Shown: piece by piece, positions 9,215-19,248 of the stretch
How the letters are laid out: every line of letters begins with the position of its first letter
How positions within the stretch are numbered: the stretch's first letter is position 1
Origin: Mycobacterium senriense
Lineage (GTDB): Bacteria; Actinomycetota; Actinomycetes; Mycobacteriales; Mycobacteriaceae
NCBI RefSeq assembly: GCF_019668465.1
Contig: NZ_AP024828.1
Location: forward strand, 5,270,001-5,334,000
Direction: 5' to 3'
DNA: 64,000 nt
Notes under the pieces: generated by a model
Databases searched by the model: none
Told to the model about the DNA's origin: nothing
What the model saw: the letters and a program-made list of their open reading frames with translations, nothing else
Made by a program: the position numbers and the translations under genes

Positions 9215-11154
9215 CGGGCGGCCTCGGACTGATCGGGTCGCAGCGCCTCCAGGACGGCGGTGGCGGTTGCCACCCCGATGCCGGGAACGGCGGTGATCTG
9301 GTCGACGGTGGCCTCCTTGAGGCGGGCTATCGATCCGAAATGGCTTACCAGTGCCTTGCGGCGATGTTCTCCCAATCCGGGCACCGAATCCAGCACCGAT
9401 GCCGTCATTCGCTTGGATCGCTTGCTGCGATGGTAGGTGATCGCGAACCGGTGCGCTTCGTCACGGACGCGTTGCAGCAGATAAAGCCCCTCGCTGTTGC
9501 GCGGCATGATGACAGGATCGGGCTCCGACGGCACCCACACCTCTTCCAGCCGCTTGGCCAGGCCGATCACCGCGACGTCGGTGATGCCGAGTTCCTCGAG
9601 CACCGCGCTGGCCGCGTTGACTTGCGGCGCACCGCCGTCGACGACGTACAGATTCGGCGGATAGGCGAACCGGCGAGACTTCCCTTCCGGCGAAACCATA
9701 TTCGGGTCGTTTTGTTCACTCAGGTGCCGCGCGAAGCGGCGCCGGGTCACCTCGGCGATGGAGGCGACGTCGTCGGAGCGCCCCTGTCCGGCGGCTTCCC
9801 GAATGCTGAAATGCCGGTAGTCCGACTTGCGCGGCAGCCCGTCCTCGAACACCACCAGCGAGCCCACCACGTCGGTGCCCTGAACATGGCTGATGTCCAC
9901 GCATTCGATGCGCAGCGGCGCGTCGGACAGGCCGAGGGTATCCTGGATGTTCTGCAGCGCAGCGGATCTGGCGTTGAAGTCGCCGGCGCGCCTCAGTTTG
10001 TGTTGCTGCAGCGCATCTTTCGCGTTGCGCTGCACGGTTTCGGCCAGCGCGCGCTTGTCGCCGCGCCGCGGCACGCGCAGCACCACCCGCGATCCGCGCA
10101 AGCCGGACAGCCAACTGGTCAGCTCGCCGGCATTGGACGGCAGGCAGGGCACCAGCACCTCGCGAGGCACCGGGTTCGCCGATTCGTCTGCGGCGCCGCC
10201 CAATTCGGCCTGGTCACCGTAGAACTGGGTCAGGAACTGCTCCACCAGCTGTTCCTCACCGGAATCACCTGGGTCGGCGGACTTTTCGACGATCCAGCCG
10301 CGCTGGCCGCGGACCCGGCCGCCGCGAACGTGGAACACCTGAACCGCGGCCTCGAGCTCGTCGTCGGCGAACGCCACCACATCGGCGTCGGTGCCATCGC
10401 CCAGGACGACGGCCTGTTTCTCCATCGCCCGCTTCACAGCAGCCAGGTCGTCGCGCAGCCGCGCGGCCCGCTCGAAATCGAGCTGCTCGGCCGCGGCGTT
10501 CATCCGCTGTTCCAGCTCCCGGGCGAACCGGTCGGTCTTGCCGGACAGGAAGTCGCAGAAATCGTCCACGATCTGGCGGTGCTGTTCCGCGCTGACCCTG
10601 CCGATACACGGCGCCGAGCATTTGTCGATGTAGCCGAGCAGGCAGGGGCGATCGATCTGCTTGTGCCGCTTGAACACTCCCGCCGAGCAGGTGCGAGCCG
10701 GAAACACCCGGGTGAGCAGGTCCAGCGTTTCCCGGATGGCCCACGCGTGCGAGTACGGCCCGAAATACCGCACCCCCTTGCGGCGGGGGCCGCGATAGAC
10801 CATCAGCCGCGGGAACTCCTCGTTGAGCGTCACCGCCAGCACCGGGTAGGTCTTGTCGTCGCGGTAGCGGACGTTGAACCGCGGGTCGAACTCTTTGATC
10901 CAGTTGTATTCGAGCTGCAGTGCCTCGACTTCGGTGTTGACCACCGTCCACTCGACCTTGGCCGCGGTGGTCACCATCTGCCGGGTTCGCGGGTGCAGGC
11001 TGGAGATGTCGGCGAAGTATGACGTCAGCCGGCTGCGCAGGCTCTTGGCCTTGCCGACGTAGATGACTCGCCCGTACGGATCCCGGAATCGGTAGACGCC
11101 GGGCTCGACCGGGATGGACCCGGGTGCGGGGCGGTAGGTGGCGGGATCGGGCAC
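9211..11154 (-). CDS. uvrC: Excinuclease ABC subunit C
   Basis: The 647-residue nuclease of nucleotide-excision repair, which makes both incisions around UvrB-bound damage. Order of domains: GIY-YIG nuclease ([20 protein letters not shown], about residues 17-36), cysteine-rich segment ([15 protein letters not shown]), UVR motif that contacts UvrB ([21 protein letters not shown]), RNase H-like nuclease ([20 protein letters not shown]), and C-terminal tandem helix-hairpin-helix ([23 protein letters not shown]). The GTG start at 11154 is preceded by a TAGCCT -10 at 6 nt. First gene of a four-gene coupled operon. Confidence 0.97.
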   Translation of the reverse strand: MPDPATYRPAPGSIPVEPGVYRFRDPYGRVIYVGKAKSLRSRLTSYFADISSLHPRTRQMVTTAAKVEWTVVNTEVEALQLEYNWIKEFDPRFNVRYRDDKTYPVLAVTLNEEFPRLMVYRGPRRKGVRYFGPYSHAWAIRETLDLLTRVFPARTCSAGVFKRHKQIDRPCLLGYIDKCSAPCIGRVSAEQHRQIVDDFCDFLSGKTDRFARELEQRMNAAAEQLDFERAARLRDDLAAVKRAMEKQAVVLGDGTDADVVAFADDELEAAVQVFHVRGGRVRGQRGWIVEKSADPGDSGEEQLVEQFLTQFYGDQAELGGAADESANPVPREVLVPCLPSNAGELTSWLSGLRGSRVVLRVPRRGDKRALAETVQRNAKDALQQHKLRRAGDFNARSAALQNIQDTLGLSDAPLRIECVDISHVQGTDVVGSLVVFEDGLPRKSDYRHFSIREAAGQGRSDDVASIAEVTRRRFARHLSEQNDPNMVSPEGKSRRFAYPPNLYVVDGGAPQVNAASAVLEELGITDVAVIGLAKRLEEVWVPSEPDPVIMPRNSEGLYLLQRVRDEAHRFAITYHRSKRSKRMTASVLDSVPGLGEHRRKALVSHFGSIARLKEATVDQITAVPGIGVATATAVLEALRPDQSEAAR

Positions 11155-11160
11155 AGATCC

Positions 11161-11166
11161 AGGCTA
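11161..11166 (-). promoter_or_regulatory. -10 hexamer TAGCCT of the uvrC operon
   Basis: TAGCCT on the minus strand lies 6 nt (ggatct) before the uvrC GTG, predicting a leaderless uvrC-rapZ-yvcK-whiA mRNA. It sits only about 15 bp from the most upstream start of the divergent JmjC gene. Confidence 0.5.
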
Positions 11167-11178
11167 GTAGCCGCGGCC

Positions 11179-12438
11179 GTGGTGCCGAGAAAGGCGGGGC
11201 GCGTGCGGGTGCCGGTCTACTGTGGTGCATACCGGTCGCCACGATGTCTGAGGGGGATTACCGTCGAGTCCTCGCTAGCCTGGTTGCTGCAGCCCCTCGC
11301 TGTCGACACCTTCCTCGACGAGATCTGGGCGAGCAGGCACCACCACATCCAGCGCTGCCGACCGGGCTACTTCGACCGGCTGCTGCCCGGGCCTTCGGCC
11401 GCCGACGAGCTCCTCGAGCACGTGCAGCCGGAACCGTCGGCCGTGCGGCTGGTCAAGGGTGGCGAGGACAAGGATCCGGCGGCCTACCGCCGCGCCGACG
11501 GCGGCCTGGACCCGGCCCGGGCACGCGACGGCCTGGCCGAGGGCTACACCATCGTCATCAATGGGGTCGAGCGCTACCTGCGCACGATCGCGTCGTTGTC
11601 CCATTCCATCGAGGTCGAGCTGAACTTCCCGACCCGGGTGAACGCCTACGTCACGCCGCCGAAGTCCACCGGCTTCGCCCCGCACTACGACCCGCACGAC
11701 GTGCTGGTCCTGCAGATCCAGGGATCCAAGACGTGGCATGTGTCCGACGCGGCCGCTGTGCCGCCGCACGAGATCCAGCGGCGCAGGGGTGTGGGGACGG
11801 ATGGGCTCACGTCGCCGACCGACGTGTGCCTGCAACCCGGCGACGTGCTGTATTTGCCGCGCGGCCAAGTACATTCGGCCGAAACGCGCTCCGAGCCATC
11901 GGTCCACCTGACGATCGGGCTCCATGCCCCCACCGTCCTCACGCTCCTCACGCACGAGCTGTACGCGCTGAGTCTGCGCGACCCGCGCGTGCACGCCCGC
12001 TTATCGCCACGGCACCAAAACGACGCCACCTCCCGCGCCGGCCTTGGCGAGCTGGTGCGCGACACCCTGCGCGCCCTGGAGGATCCCGAGCTCCTCACCG
12101 AAAGCCTCGACGCGCTGGCCGACGTCCTGGTCCGGCGAGGCCGATGCCCTCCGGTCGGCCGGGTCAGCGACACCGTCGGGATCGACGGGCACACGCTGGT
12201 CGCGAAGTATGAACCGCTCTATGCGCGGGTGGCGCACGTCGACGACCGCGTCGTCCTGCAGTTCGCGCAGCTCTCGGTCGGCGCCGGCACCGACCATGAG
12301 GCGGCGATGCTGTTCCTCGCCGGCAGCACCGAGCCGTTTCGGGTCGGCGACCTGCCCGGGTTGACCCCGGCGCAGCAGACCGGGCTGGCACAGACGCTGA
12401 TCCTGAACGGGTTCCTGACCCGGCTGTCCGAAGGCTGA
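11179..12438 (+). CDS. JmjC/cupin-4 family 2-oxoglutarate oxygenase-like protein
   Basis: A cupin-fold protein of the bacterial ribosomal-oxygenase type (RoxA/YcfD, NO66/MINA relatives), enzymes that hydroxylate ribosomal proteins using Fe(II) and 2-oxoglutarate. From the first possible start, the metal triad is H169 and D171 in PHYDPHD and H232 in YLPRGQVHSAE. The intervening LVLQIQGSKTWHV strand matches JmjC proteins. The C-terminal ~150 residues look like the family's dimerisation and winged-helix region. The start is uncertain: GTGs at 11179, 11203 and 11209 are in frame, while homology seems to begin near residue 30. H37Rv has no equivalent at this position. Confidence 0.75.
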   Translation: MVPRKAGRVRVPVYCGAYRSPRCLRGITVESSLAWLLQPLAVDTFLDEIWASRHHHIQRCRPGYFDRLLPGPSAADELLEHVQPEPSAVRLVKGGEDKDPAAYRRADGGLDPARARDGLAEGYTIVINGVERYLRTIASLSHSIEVELNFPTRVNAYVTPPKSTGFAPHYDPHDVLVLQIQGSKTWHVSDAAAVPPHEIQRRRGVGTDGLTSPTDVCLQPGDVLYLPRGQVHSAETRSEPSVHLTIGLHAPTVLTLLTHELYALSLRDPRVHARLSPRHQNDATSRAGLGELVRDTLRALEDPELLTESLDALADVLVRRGRCPPVGRVSDTVGIDGHTLVAKYEPLYARVAHVDDRVVLQFAQLSVGAGTDHEAAMLFLAGSTEPFRVGDLPGLTPAQQTGLAQTLILNGFLTRLSEG

Positions 12439-12475
12439 CAGTTAGCTTCGTATCTCCGGTGAAAGTACCGCTTTC

Positions 12476-12498
12476 TATCCGCATTTGCGGATATTTTC
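12476..12498 (+). terminator. Hairpin TATCCGC-ATTT-GCGGATA followed by a T tract
   Basis: A perfect 7-bp stem with a 4-nt loop, 37 bp after the JmjC stop, followed directly by TTTT. It looks like an intrinsic terminator isolating the JmjC gene from the PPE transcript, although an operator for the promoter just downstream cannot be excluded. Confidence 0.5.
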
Positions 12499-12502
12499 CG
12501 CG

Positions 12503-12508
12503 TAGGCT
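12503..12508 (+). promoter_or_regulatory. -10 hexamer TAGGCT of the PPE transcript
   Basis: TAGGCT lies 7 nt before the ATG of a 28-codon ORF, which would make that ORF the leaderless 5' end of the PPE mRNA. Confidence 0.4.
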
Positions 12509-12515
12509 TCGGTAC

Positions 12516-12602
12516 ATGCGGGTCGCCGTCCGTGTGGCGGCAGTCTTTATCGCTTGGCTGGCCCATGGCCAGCCTCCGCCCACCGACCACGCGAGCCGCT
12601 GA
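12516..12602 (+). CDS. Putative 28-residue leader peptide upstream of the PPE gene
   Basis: ATG at 12516, TGA at 12600-12602. The predicted peptide has a basic start (MRVAVR), a short hydrophobic stretch (VAAVFIAWLA) and a polar proline-containing tail. It begins 7 nt after a TANNNT -10 hexamer and so could be translated from a leaderless mRNA. No known family was recognised. It may act as a regulatory uORF for the PPE gene rather than as a functional peptide. Support is positional only. Confidence 0.35.
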   Translation: MRVAVRVAAVFIAWLAHGQPPPTDHASR

Positions 12603-12626
12603 CCGGTCCGTCGGGAGGAGCGCGAC

Positions 12627-12662
12627 ATGGCAGCGCGGGTGAACGCGGGTGATCAACGATGA
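12627..12662 (+). CDS. 11-codon leader ORF coupled to the PPE start
   Basis: An excellent Shine-Dalgarno sequence (GGGAGGAG, 12612-12619) precedes an ATG at 12627. The ORF encodes [11 protein letters not shown] and ends in a TGA that overlaps the PPE ATG as ATGA. The PPE start itself has no SD of its own, so ribosomes loaded on this mini-ORF probably reinitiate at the PPE gene. Confidence 0.45.
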   Translation: MAARVNAGDQR

Positions 12663-14122
12663 CCATGCCGATCTGGGGCGCCTTCCCGCCGGAAGTCCAT
12701 TCGGCGGCGCTGTCCAGCGGCCCGGGACCCGGATCACTGCTGGCGGCCGAGCAGGCGTGGCAGGCATTGAGTGCCGAATACGACTCGGCGGCCCAGGAAC
12801 TCGGCGACTTGTTGGCGGCGGTGCAGGCCGGGACGTGGCAGGGCCCCAGCGCCGAGGCGTACGTGGCCGCCCATGTGCCGTACCTGGCATGGCTTTTGCA
12901 GAACAGTGCCAACAGTTCGGCAGCCGCATTAGAAGCCGATACCGTGGCCGCGGCCTACACCGCCGCGCTGTCCGCCATGCCGACGCTGGAAGAGCTGGAA
13001 GCCAACCACGCCATGTTCGCCCAACTGGTGGCGACGAACTTCCTTGGCGTGAACACGATTCCAATCGCGCTCAACGAAATGGACTATCTGCGGATGTGGC
13101 TGCAGGCGGCCACCACGATGGCGATCTATGAAGCGGTGTCCCAGACCGCGCAGACGTGGGTGCCGCCGACCGCTCCGCCGCCGCCGATCCAGCTGGCCAA
13201 CCCGCCCAACCAGGATGCCGGCGGCGGGGCGGATCAGCTGAGCTGGTGGGTGACTCGCGTGCAAGAAGTCGCCCAGGAACTGAACGCGGACCTGAGCCAG
13301 TCAGGAGGATCCAACCCGTCCTCAGTCCTCAACAGCCTGATGACCGACCCGCTGCTCGCCGCCAAGGTTCCGCACTGGGCGGGCGAGGCGCTCTACACAT
13401 TCCCTACTACCCAGGTGCCGCAATTGGCGCAGCTCTCCGTCGGCCTGATCGCCCCCTTCATCCCCGTCGCCGGTGCGGCGGGTTTGGCGGGGCTGGCCGG
13501 CGTGGCGCAACCCGCCCCAACCCAGCCGGGCGCGGTGGCCGCCCCGGCTCCGTCGCACACGGGAGCGCCCGTCGCGATGGCACCCGGTCTCGGCACGCCC
13601 GCTGCGGCCCCGGCCGCCGCACCGGTGTCCGCCCCCGTGACCGCCGCGACATCGGCAGCGCCCGCCGCCGCACCGGCGCCGCCCGCCCCGGGCGTCCCGG
13701 CTTTCAGCTACCCCTATGTGGTCGGCCCTCCCGGGCTCGGGGCCGGCACCGACATGAGCCTCGGCTCGCGGACCGGCCAGAAGTCGCCCGCGCCCGACGC
13801 CGTCGCGGCGCCGGCCGCCGCGGCCGGGCGCGAACAGGTCCGGCGCCGCCGGCGTCCGCGGACGGGTCTGATCGATCCCGGCCGCCGCTACGAATACCTC
13901 GACCATGGTTCGGACGCGGAATCCGCCTATGCGACGGCCTCGGATCGGGGCGCGGGGAAAATGGGGTTCTTCGGCACCGCTCCGGAGTCGGGCGCCGCTC
14001 CCGTGGGCCTGACCACAGTTGCCGGCGCTGCTCTGGACGACAGCCCGAGCCTGCCGCTGCTGCCGAGCAGTTGGAGCCCCGAAACCGAAGAAGGAACATC
14101 CGGGCAGGTAGAAGGACCGTAA
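12659..14122 (+). CDS. PPE family protein
   Basis: The 487-residue product opens with the PPE-domain signature ([48 protein letters not shown]), a helical ~180-residue domain that normally pairs with a PE partner and is exported by type VII secretion. The C-terminal half is Ala/Pro-rich and low-complexity, then basic ([20 protein letters not shown]). No PE gene flanks it, so its partner must be encoded elsewhere. Translation is probably coupled to the 11-codon ORF upstream. H37Rv lacks a PPE gene at this site, so this is an accessory insertion of the lineage. Confidence 0.9.
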   Translation: MTMPIWGAFPPEVHSAALSSGPGPGSLLAAEQAWQALSAEYDSAAQELGDLLAAVQAGTWQGPSAEAYVAAHVPYLAWLLQNSANSSAAALEADTVAAAYTAALSAMPTLEELEANHAMFAQLVATNFLGVNTIPIALNEMDYLRMWLQAATTMAIYEAVSQTAQTWVPPTAPPPPIQLANPPNQDAGGGADQLSWWVTRVQEVAQELNADLSQSGGSNPSSVLNSLMTDPLLAAKVPHWAGEALYTFPTTQVPQLAQLSVGLIAPFIPVAGAAGLAGLAGVAQPAPTQPGAVAAPAPSHTGAPVAMAPGLGTPAAAPAAAPVSAPVTAATSAAPAAAPAPPAPGVPAFSYPYVVGPPGLGAGTDMSLGSRTGQKSPAPDAVAAPAAAAGREQVRRRRRPRTGLIDPGRRYEYLDHGSDAESAYATASDRGAGKMGFFGTAPESGAAPVGLTTVAGAALDDSPSLPLLPSSWSPETEEGTSGQVEGP

Positions 14123-14228
14123 CGGGCTCGGCGCGCGGTCGCGGCGGTTTGGGCGGCTTCCGTTCCGGCTACCAATGCTTTTAGCTCAACGTAGAGTGAG
14201 GGGGCAAAGCAATGGAGGGAGTCCGTAA

Positions 14229-14567
14229 ATGATGAAGCGCTCGCTGGCCAAACTGGCCGTCACGCTCGGCGGTCTGGCATTGGCGTCGACCGCTGGGGCC
14301 GGGGTCGCATCTGCCGATCCCGATTACGGTCCGATGATCCACACCACCTGTAGCTACGACCAGGCGATGAGGGCGGTGCACGCGGAGAACCCGACGGCCG
14401 CCCAGTACCTCGACCAGTCGCCGCCGAACCAGCAGTTCTTGCAGCAATACCTGGCGTCGTCGCCCGATCAGCGGGTGAACCTGCTGCATGCGATCGAGCA
14501 CAACCAGGGGGCCCAGCAGGCCCTGCCGATCTTCCAGCAAATGATGACGGACTGCACCCAGTACTAA
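14229..14567 (+). CDS. Secreted haemophore-like protein (Rv0203/MHB type)
   Basis: A 112-residue protein with a Sec signal peptide (basic start MMKRS, hydrophobic core, cleavage probably after GVASADP) and a small helical mature domain bearing two cysteines (TTCSYDQAM near the start and MTDCTQY at the end). The sequence YLASSPDQRVNLLHAI matches the mycobacterial haemophore family, whose founder Rv0203 binds haem and passes it to MmpL transporters. GGAGGGAGTCC just upstream is a strong ribosome-binding site. Haem binding itself is inferred from family membership. The gene is convergent with the PH-domain membrane gene and shares a terminator with it. Confidence 0.8.
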   Translation: MMKRSLAKLAVTLGGLALASTAGAGVASADPDYGPMIHTTCSYDQAMRAVHAENPTAAQYLDQSPPNQQFLQQYLASSPDQRVNLLHAIEHNQGAQQALPIFQQMMTDCTQY

Positions 14568-14587
14568 GCGCCTTCGACTCGGGCTGC

Positions 14588-14620
14588 TGAGCGCTCTACC
14601 ATCGGCCGATGGTAGAGCGC

Positions 14621-14623
<3 letters not shown>
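14588..14623. terminator. 36-bp perfect palindrome, bidirectional terminator
   Basis: TGAGCGCTCTACCATCGG is followed immediately by its exact reverse complement. The palindrome sits between two convergent genes and contains the TGA stop of the minus-strand gene (14621-14623). With no T tract it would fit the stem-only terminators common in mycobacteria. Confidence 0.7.
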
Positions 14624-16844
<2,221 letters not shown>

Positions 16845-17375
16845 CTTTGCTACCTCGCCGTTCCCGCTGTCCGGCGGGAACACTGTCGAAACGGCTCACA
16901 CGAGAAGCCCACGTGTTGCATTCAGTATGAACCACGGCGGCGCCGCCGTTATTGCCACGGCTTGATCAGCGGGACGGTCCCGGATCGCGTTGCGCCACCG
17001 CGTGCGCCGGCCACGCCGACGGCCTGACCACTTCCGAGAGCGCGCCCTATTCTCGTCGCAGCGGATCCCACCGGCCTCCCGATGCAGGACGGGGCCTCGC
17101 CATCCACGGCGGCACTCGCGTAATCGTTGCCGAGATCACACTTTTCGCCGCCCGGAGATACCCGGCGCCGCCCCGGCCGACGCGCTATTCGCCGCGGGGG
17201 AAGGCAACCGTTCCGATACGGATGCACGGTCGCCTCGCAAACAGGATCTCACTGTCAAGAATGGTTCGCCTCGCCACCGATATCGTCACTTGGTGCCATA
17301 AATAACCCGATGAAAAGCCCGTATACCCGTGAACGCTTTGCAACGGATATGTGTTGGCTGTGCCAAATATTTGAC
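16845..17375. other. Intergenic region between ribBA and the small secreted-protein gene
   Basis: About 530 bp without a supported gene on either strand. It must contain the ribBA promoter. I looked for an FMN riboswitch and conserved hairpins and saw none. In H37Rv two small hypothetical genes (Rv1413, Rv1414) occupy the equivalent place; nothing here resembles an intact version. Confidence 0.6.
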
Positions 17376-17435
17376 ATGAGCAAACGGCGGAAACGGGTTT
17401 CGAGCGCATTCCCGCGGGGAAATACAGCCGCATGA
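17376..17435 (+). CDS. Putative 19-residue basic leader ORF
   Basis: ATG at 17376 to a TGA at 17433-17435 that overlaps the next gene's ATG at 17432 as ATGA. The peptide MSKRRKRVSSAFPRGNTAA is strongly basic. No convincing SD or -10 was found at the expected spacing. It repeats the coupled mini-ORF arrangement seen before the PPE gene; translation is speculative. Confidence 0.3.
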   Translation: MSKRRKRVSSAFPRGNTAA

Positions 17436-17803
17436 ATACCAACACGCAAACACGACCGTGGGTCCGGCTGTGTACCGGCGCGCTCGCCGCCGGCGGCTTG
17501 GCCATGTCCGCGCTCGGACTGTCCACGGGCACCGCCGCGGCGGCGCCTCCGCCTCCGCCCATGTACCACCACCACTGGTGCCCGGGCGATCAGTGGGACC
17601 CAGGCTGGGGCCCTTACCAGAACTGGAACAACTGCCGTGACTGGGACGACAATTACGGCGGCCCTGCAGGTTACGAAGGAGCCCCGCCGTGGGCACCGCC
17701 GCCGCCCGGACCACCGCCGTGGGCACCGTGGGCTCAGGTCGTGTGGAATCCCCAGGCGAATGGTTGGGGATACTGGAACGGCCCCGTGTGGATGCCGCTG
17801 TAA
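17432..17803 (+). CDS. Small secreted Pro/Trp-rich protein of unknown function
   Basis: A 123-residue protein with a Sec signal peptide (MNTNTQTRPWVRLCTGALAA, cleavage after GTAAAAP) and a mature part rich in Pro, Trp, Tyr and Gly (PPPPPMYHHHWCPGDQWDP, APPWAPPPPGPPPW). Two cysteines in the mature part (HHWCPGD and NNCRDW) could form a disulphide. Similar short PPW-rich secreted proteins are common in mycobacteria without an assigned function. Followed by a strong terminator, so it is transcribed on its own or with the leader ORF. Confidence 0.7.
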   Translation: MNTNTQTRPWVRLCTGALAAGGLAMSALGLSTGTAAAAPPPPPMYHHHWCPGDQWDPGWGPYQNWNNCRDWDDNYGGPAGYEGAPPWAPPPPGPPPWAPWAQVVWNPQANGWGYWNGPVWMPL

Positions 17804-17820
17804 TCCACGGCTGATCCCAA

Positions 17821-17868
17821 AGCAGGCCGCCGCCACGGCGATCCCGCCGTTGGCCGGTGGCCTGTTTT
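17821..17868 (+). terminator. Two-level hairpin plus TTTT after the secreted-protein gene
   Basis: Outer arms CAGGCC (17823-17828) and GGCCTG (17859-17864) enclose an inner ACGGCG...CGCCGT stem, and TTTT follows directly. It is positioned 20 bp after the stop codon at 17803. Confidence 0.75.
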
Positions 17869-17947
17869 GCTCGTCCCGTGATCCAGCGGGCCGCGATGAT
17901 TCCCCAGCTGCCCCCGCGTCGGCATGAAGGTCTCGCGGCTGATGAAG

Positions 17948-18430
17948 CTATGAGGGCTGGTCTTCGGCCGGAGAGTCGCCGTCTTTGGCCAGGTGGCGCA
18001 GGACTCGCTCGTTGAGGGCGGCGAGCATGTCGAGCTCAGCCGGGGTGAGCAGGTCGATGAAGTTCCGGCGGACGTCCGCCACGTGCCCGGGCGCCGCATT
18101 CTCGATGGCGGCGCGGCCGGCCGGCAGCAGGCAGACCATGGTGCTGCGGGCGTCGTCGGGGTTGGACTCGCGGCAGATCAGCCCGTCCTTCTGCATGCGC
18201 CGCACCTGGTGGGAAACACGACTCTTCTCCCAGCCCAGTATCTTGCACAGGTCGCGTGCGGGCATGCGGTCCCCGTCGTGACCCGACAGCACCGCCAGGA
18301 TCTCGTAGTCGGCCCCTGACAGGCCCGCTTCCTGCAGGCCCCGGTTCAGGTGCACGTCGAGCTGATGATGCGCGTGCTGAAAGGCCCGCCAGGCGCGGTC
18401 TTCACGAGGGTTCAGCCAGTTCGGTTCCAT
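17948..18430 (-). CDS. MarR-family transcriptional regulator
   Basis: A 160-residue winged-helix protein. The DNA-binding segment runs from YEILAVLSG through ARDLCKILGWEKSRVSHQVRRMQKDGLI, with the wing in ESNPDDARSTMVCLLPAGR. The C-terminal helix (LTPAELDMLAALNERVLRHL) would complete the dimer. Divergent from the NAD(P)-binding gene at 18529. The intergenic DNA holds two copies of a 16-bp palindromic motif and a third, perfect copy lies before the LLM gene, so it probably represses itself and both oxidoreductase genes until an unknown ligand binds. Confidence 0.88.
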   Translation of the reverse strand: MEPNWLNPREDRAWRAFQHAHHQLDVHLNRGLQEAGLSGADYEILAVLSGHDGDRMPARDLCKILGWEKSRVSHQVRRMQKDGLICRESNPDDARSTMVCLLPAGRAAIENAAPGHVADVRRNFIDLLTPAELDMLAALNERVLRHLAKDGDSPAEDQPS

Positions 18431-18453
18431 CAGCCGCGATGTTACCCCCGATT

Positions 18454-18469
18454 GGTTGACGCGTCACCA
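18454..18469. promoter_or_regulatory. Candidate MarR operator 1 (GGTTGA-CGCG-TCACCA)
   Basis: Left half-site GGTTGA is perfect; the right half TCACCA deviates from TCAACC. It lies 24 bp upstream of the marR start codon, a position suited to autorepression. Confidence 0.5.
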
Positions 18470-18481
18470 AACCGAGCTTAA

Positions 18482-18497
18482 GGTGGACTAGTCAACC
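18482..18497. promoter_or_regulatory. Candidate MarR operator 2 (GGTGGA-CTAG-TCAACC)
   Basis: Right half-site TCAACC is perfect and the left has one mismatch. It is centred 28 bp from operator 1 and about 40 bp before the ATG at 18529, close to the expected promoter of the oxidoreductase gene. Confidence 0.55.
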
Positions 18498-18528
18498 TTT
18501 TCCCCATCAAACCAAGACGGGACACCTC

Positions 18529-19149
18529 ATGAGCAGCATCAGCATCATTGGCACCGGGAACATGGCCCGCGCCATCGGCGCGCTCGCCGTAGCGGGCGGC
18601 AACACCGTCGAGGTCATCGGCCGCGATCAGACCAAGGCCGCTGACCTGGCCAAGGCTCTCGGCGGCAGCGCCACGACCGGAGAGTTCGGCGCCGCCCCGA
18701 CCGGGGACATCGTCATCGTGGCCGTGTTGTACGCCGATGTCGTTCCGGTCGTCGCCCAGTACGGAGACGCGCTCGCGGGCAAGGTCATCGTCGACATCAG
18801 CAACCCCTTCAATTCCGCGGCCGACGGGCTGGCCATTCCCGATGACACCTCGATCGCGCAGGAAGTTGCCAAGGCCGCCCCGGCCAGCGCCAGCGTGGTC
18901 AAGGCGTTCAACACCATCTTCGGTGTTGTCCTGGCCCAGGGCCGGCCGCTCGACGTCTTCATCGCCGGCGACGACGCGCGCGCGAAGTCAGGCGTGGCGG
19001 AGTTCATCGAAAGCCTCGGCCTGCGCCCGCTGGACGTCGGCGACTTGAACATGGCGCACTGGCTGGAAGCAACGGGCCTGGTCATGATGGGCCTCGCCCG
19101 CCACGGGGTGGGGAACTTCGACTTCGCCCTCGGCGTCGTTCCCGGCTGA
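18529..19149 (+). CDS. NADPH:F420 reductase-like NAD(P)-binding oxidoreductase
   Basis: A 206-residue Rossmann protein of the F420-dependent NADP reductase (Fno/NpdG-like) family. The N-terminal dinucleotide site is ISIIGTGNMARAIGALAVAGG, followed by the GRD(Q) end of strand 2 that contacts the adenosine phosphate. VVAVLYADV, VDISNPF and VVKAFNTIFG match the family core. It might move hydride between NADPH and F420 or act on another small substrate. It sits between a MarR gene and an F420-type LLM gene, suggesting a small redox module. No clear SD precedes the ATG. Confidence 0.75.
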   Translation: MSSISIIGTGNMARAIGALAVAGGNTVEVIGRDQTKAADLAKALGGSATTGEFGAAPTGDIVIVAVLYADVVPVVAQYGDALAGKVIVDISNPFNSAADGLAIPDDTSIAQEVAKAAPASASVVKAFNTIFGVVLAQGRPLDVFIAGDDARAKSGVAEFIESLGLRPLDVGDLNMAHWLEATGLVMMGLARHGVGNFDFALGVVPG

Positions 19150-19207
19150 GCCGCACGGCCACCGGTCCACGCCGTGGACGAACACGGGTGCCGTGCGCCC
19201 CATTAAG

Positions 19208-19223
19208 GGTTGATCGATCAACC
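19208..19223. promoter_or_regulatory. Perfect palindrome GGTTGATCGATCAACC, candidate MarR operator 3
   Basis: A 16-bp perfect dyad, 25 bp before the LLM oxidoreductase start. It shares the GGTTGA-N4-TCAACC form with the two sites beside the marR gene, which ties this gene to the same regulator. Confidence 0.6.
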
Positions 19224-19248
19224 ACTCGATTGGAGAGGCTTTCCCGCG

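Noticed and set aside
9340..11022. 560-codon plus-strand frame opposite uvrC
   Set aside because: Antisense to a complete uvrC; no domain is recognisable in the His/Gln/Arg-rich translation.
11124..12212. Alternative plus-strand frame across the JmjC gene
   Set aside because: It contains an ATG in a fair context at 11244, but the JmjC motifs are all in the other frame. It is kept only as a possible hint of a start-region frameshift.
14212..14232. Six-codon ORF overlapping the haemophore start
   Set aside because: It contains the haemophore SD within itself and is too short to distinguish from chance.
16845..17300. FMN riboswitch upstream of ribBA
   Set aside because: None of the conserved RFN-element sequence blocks could be found on the minus strand.
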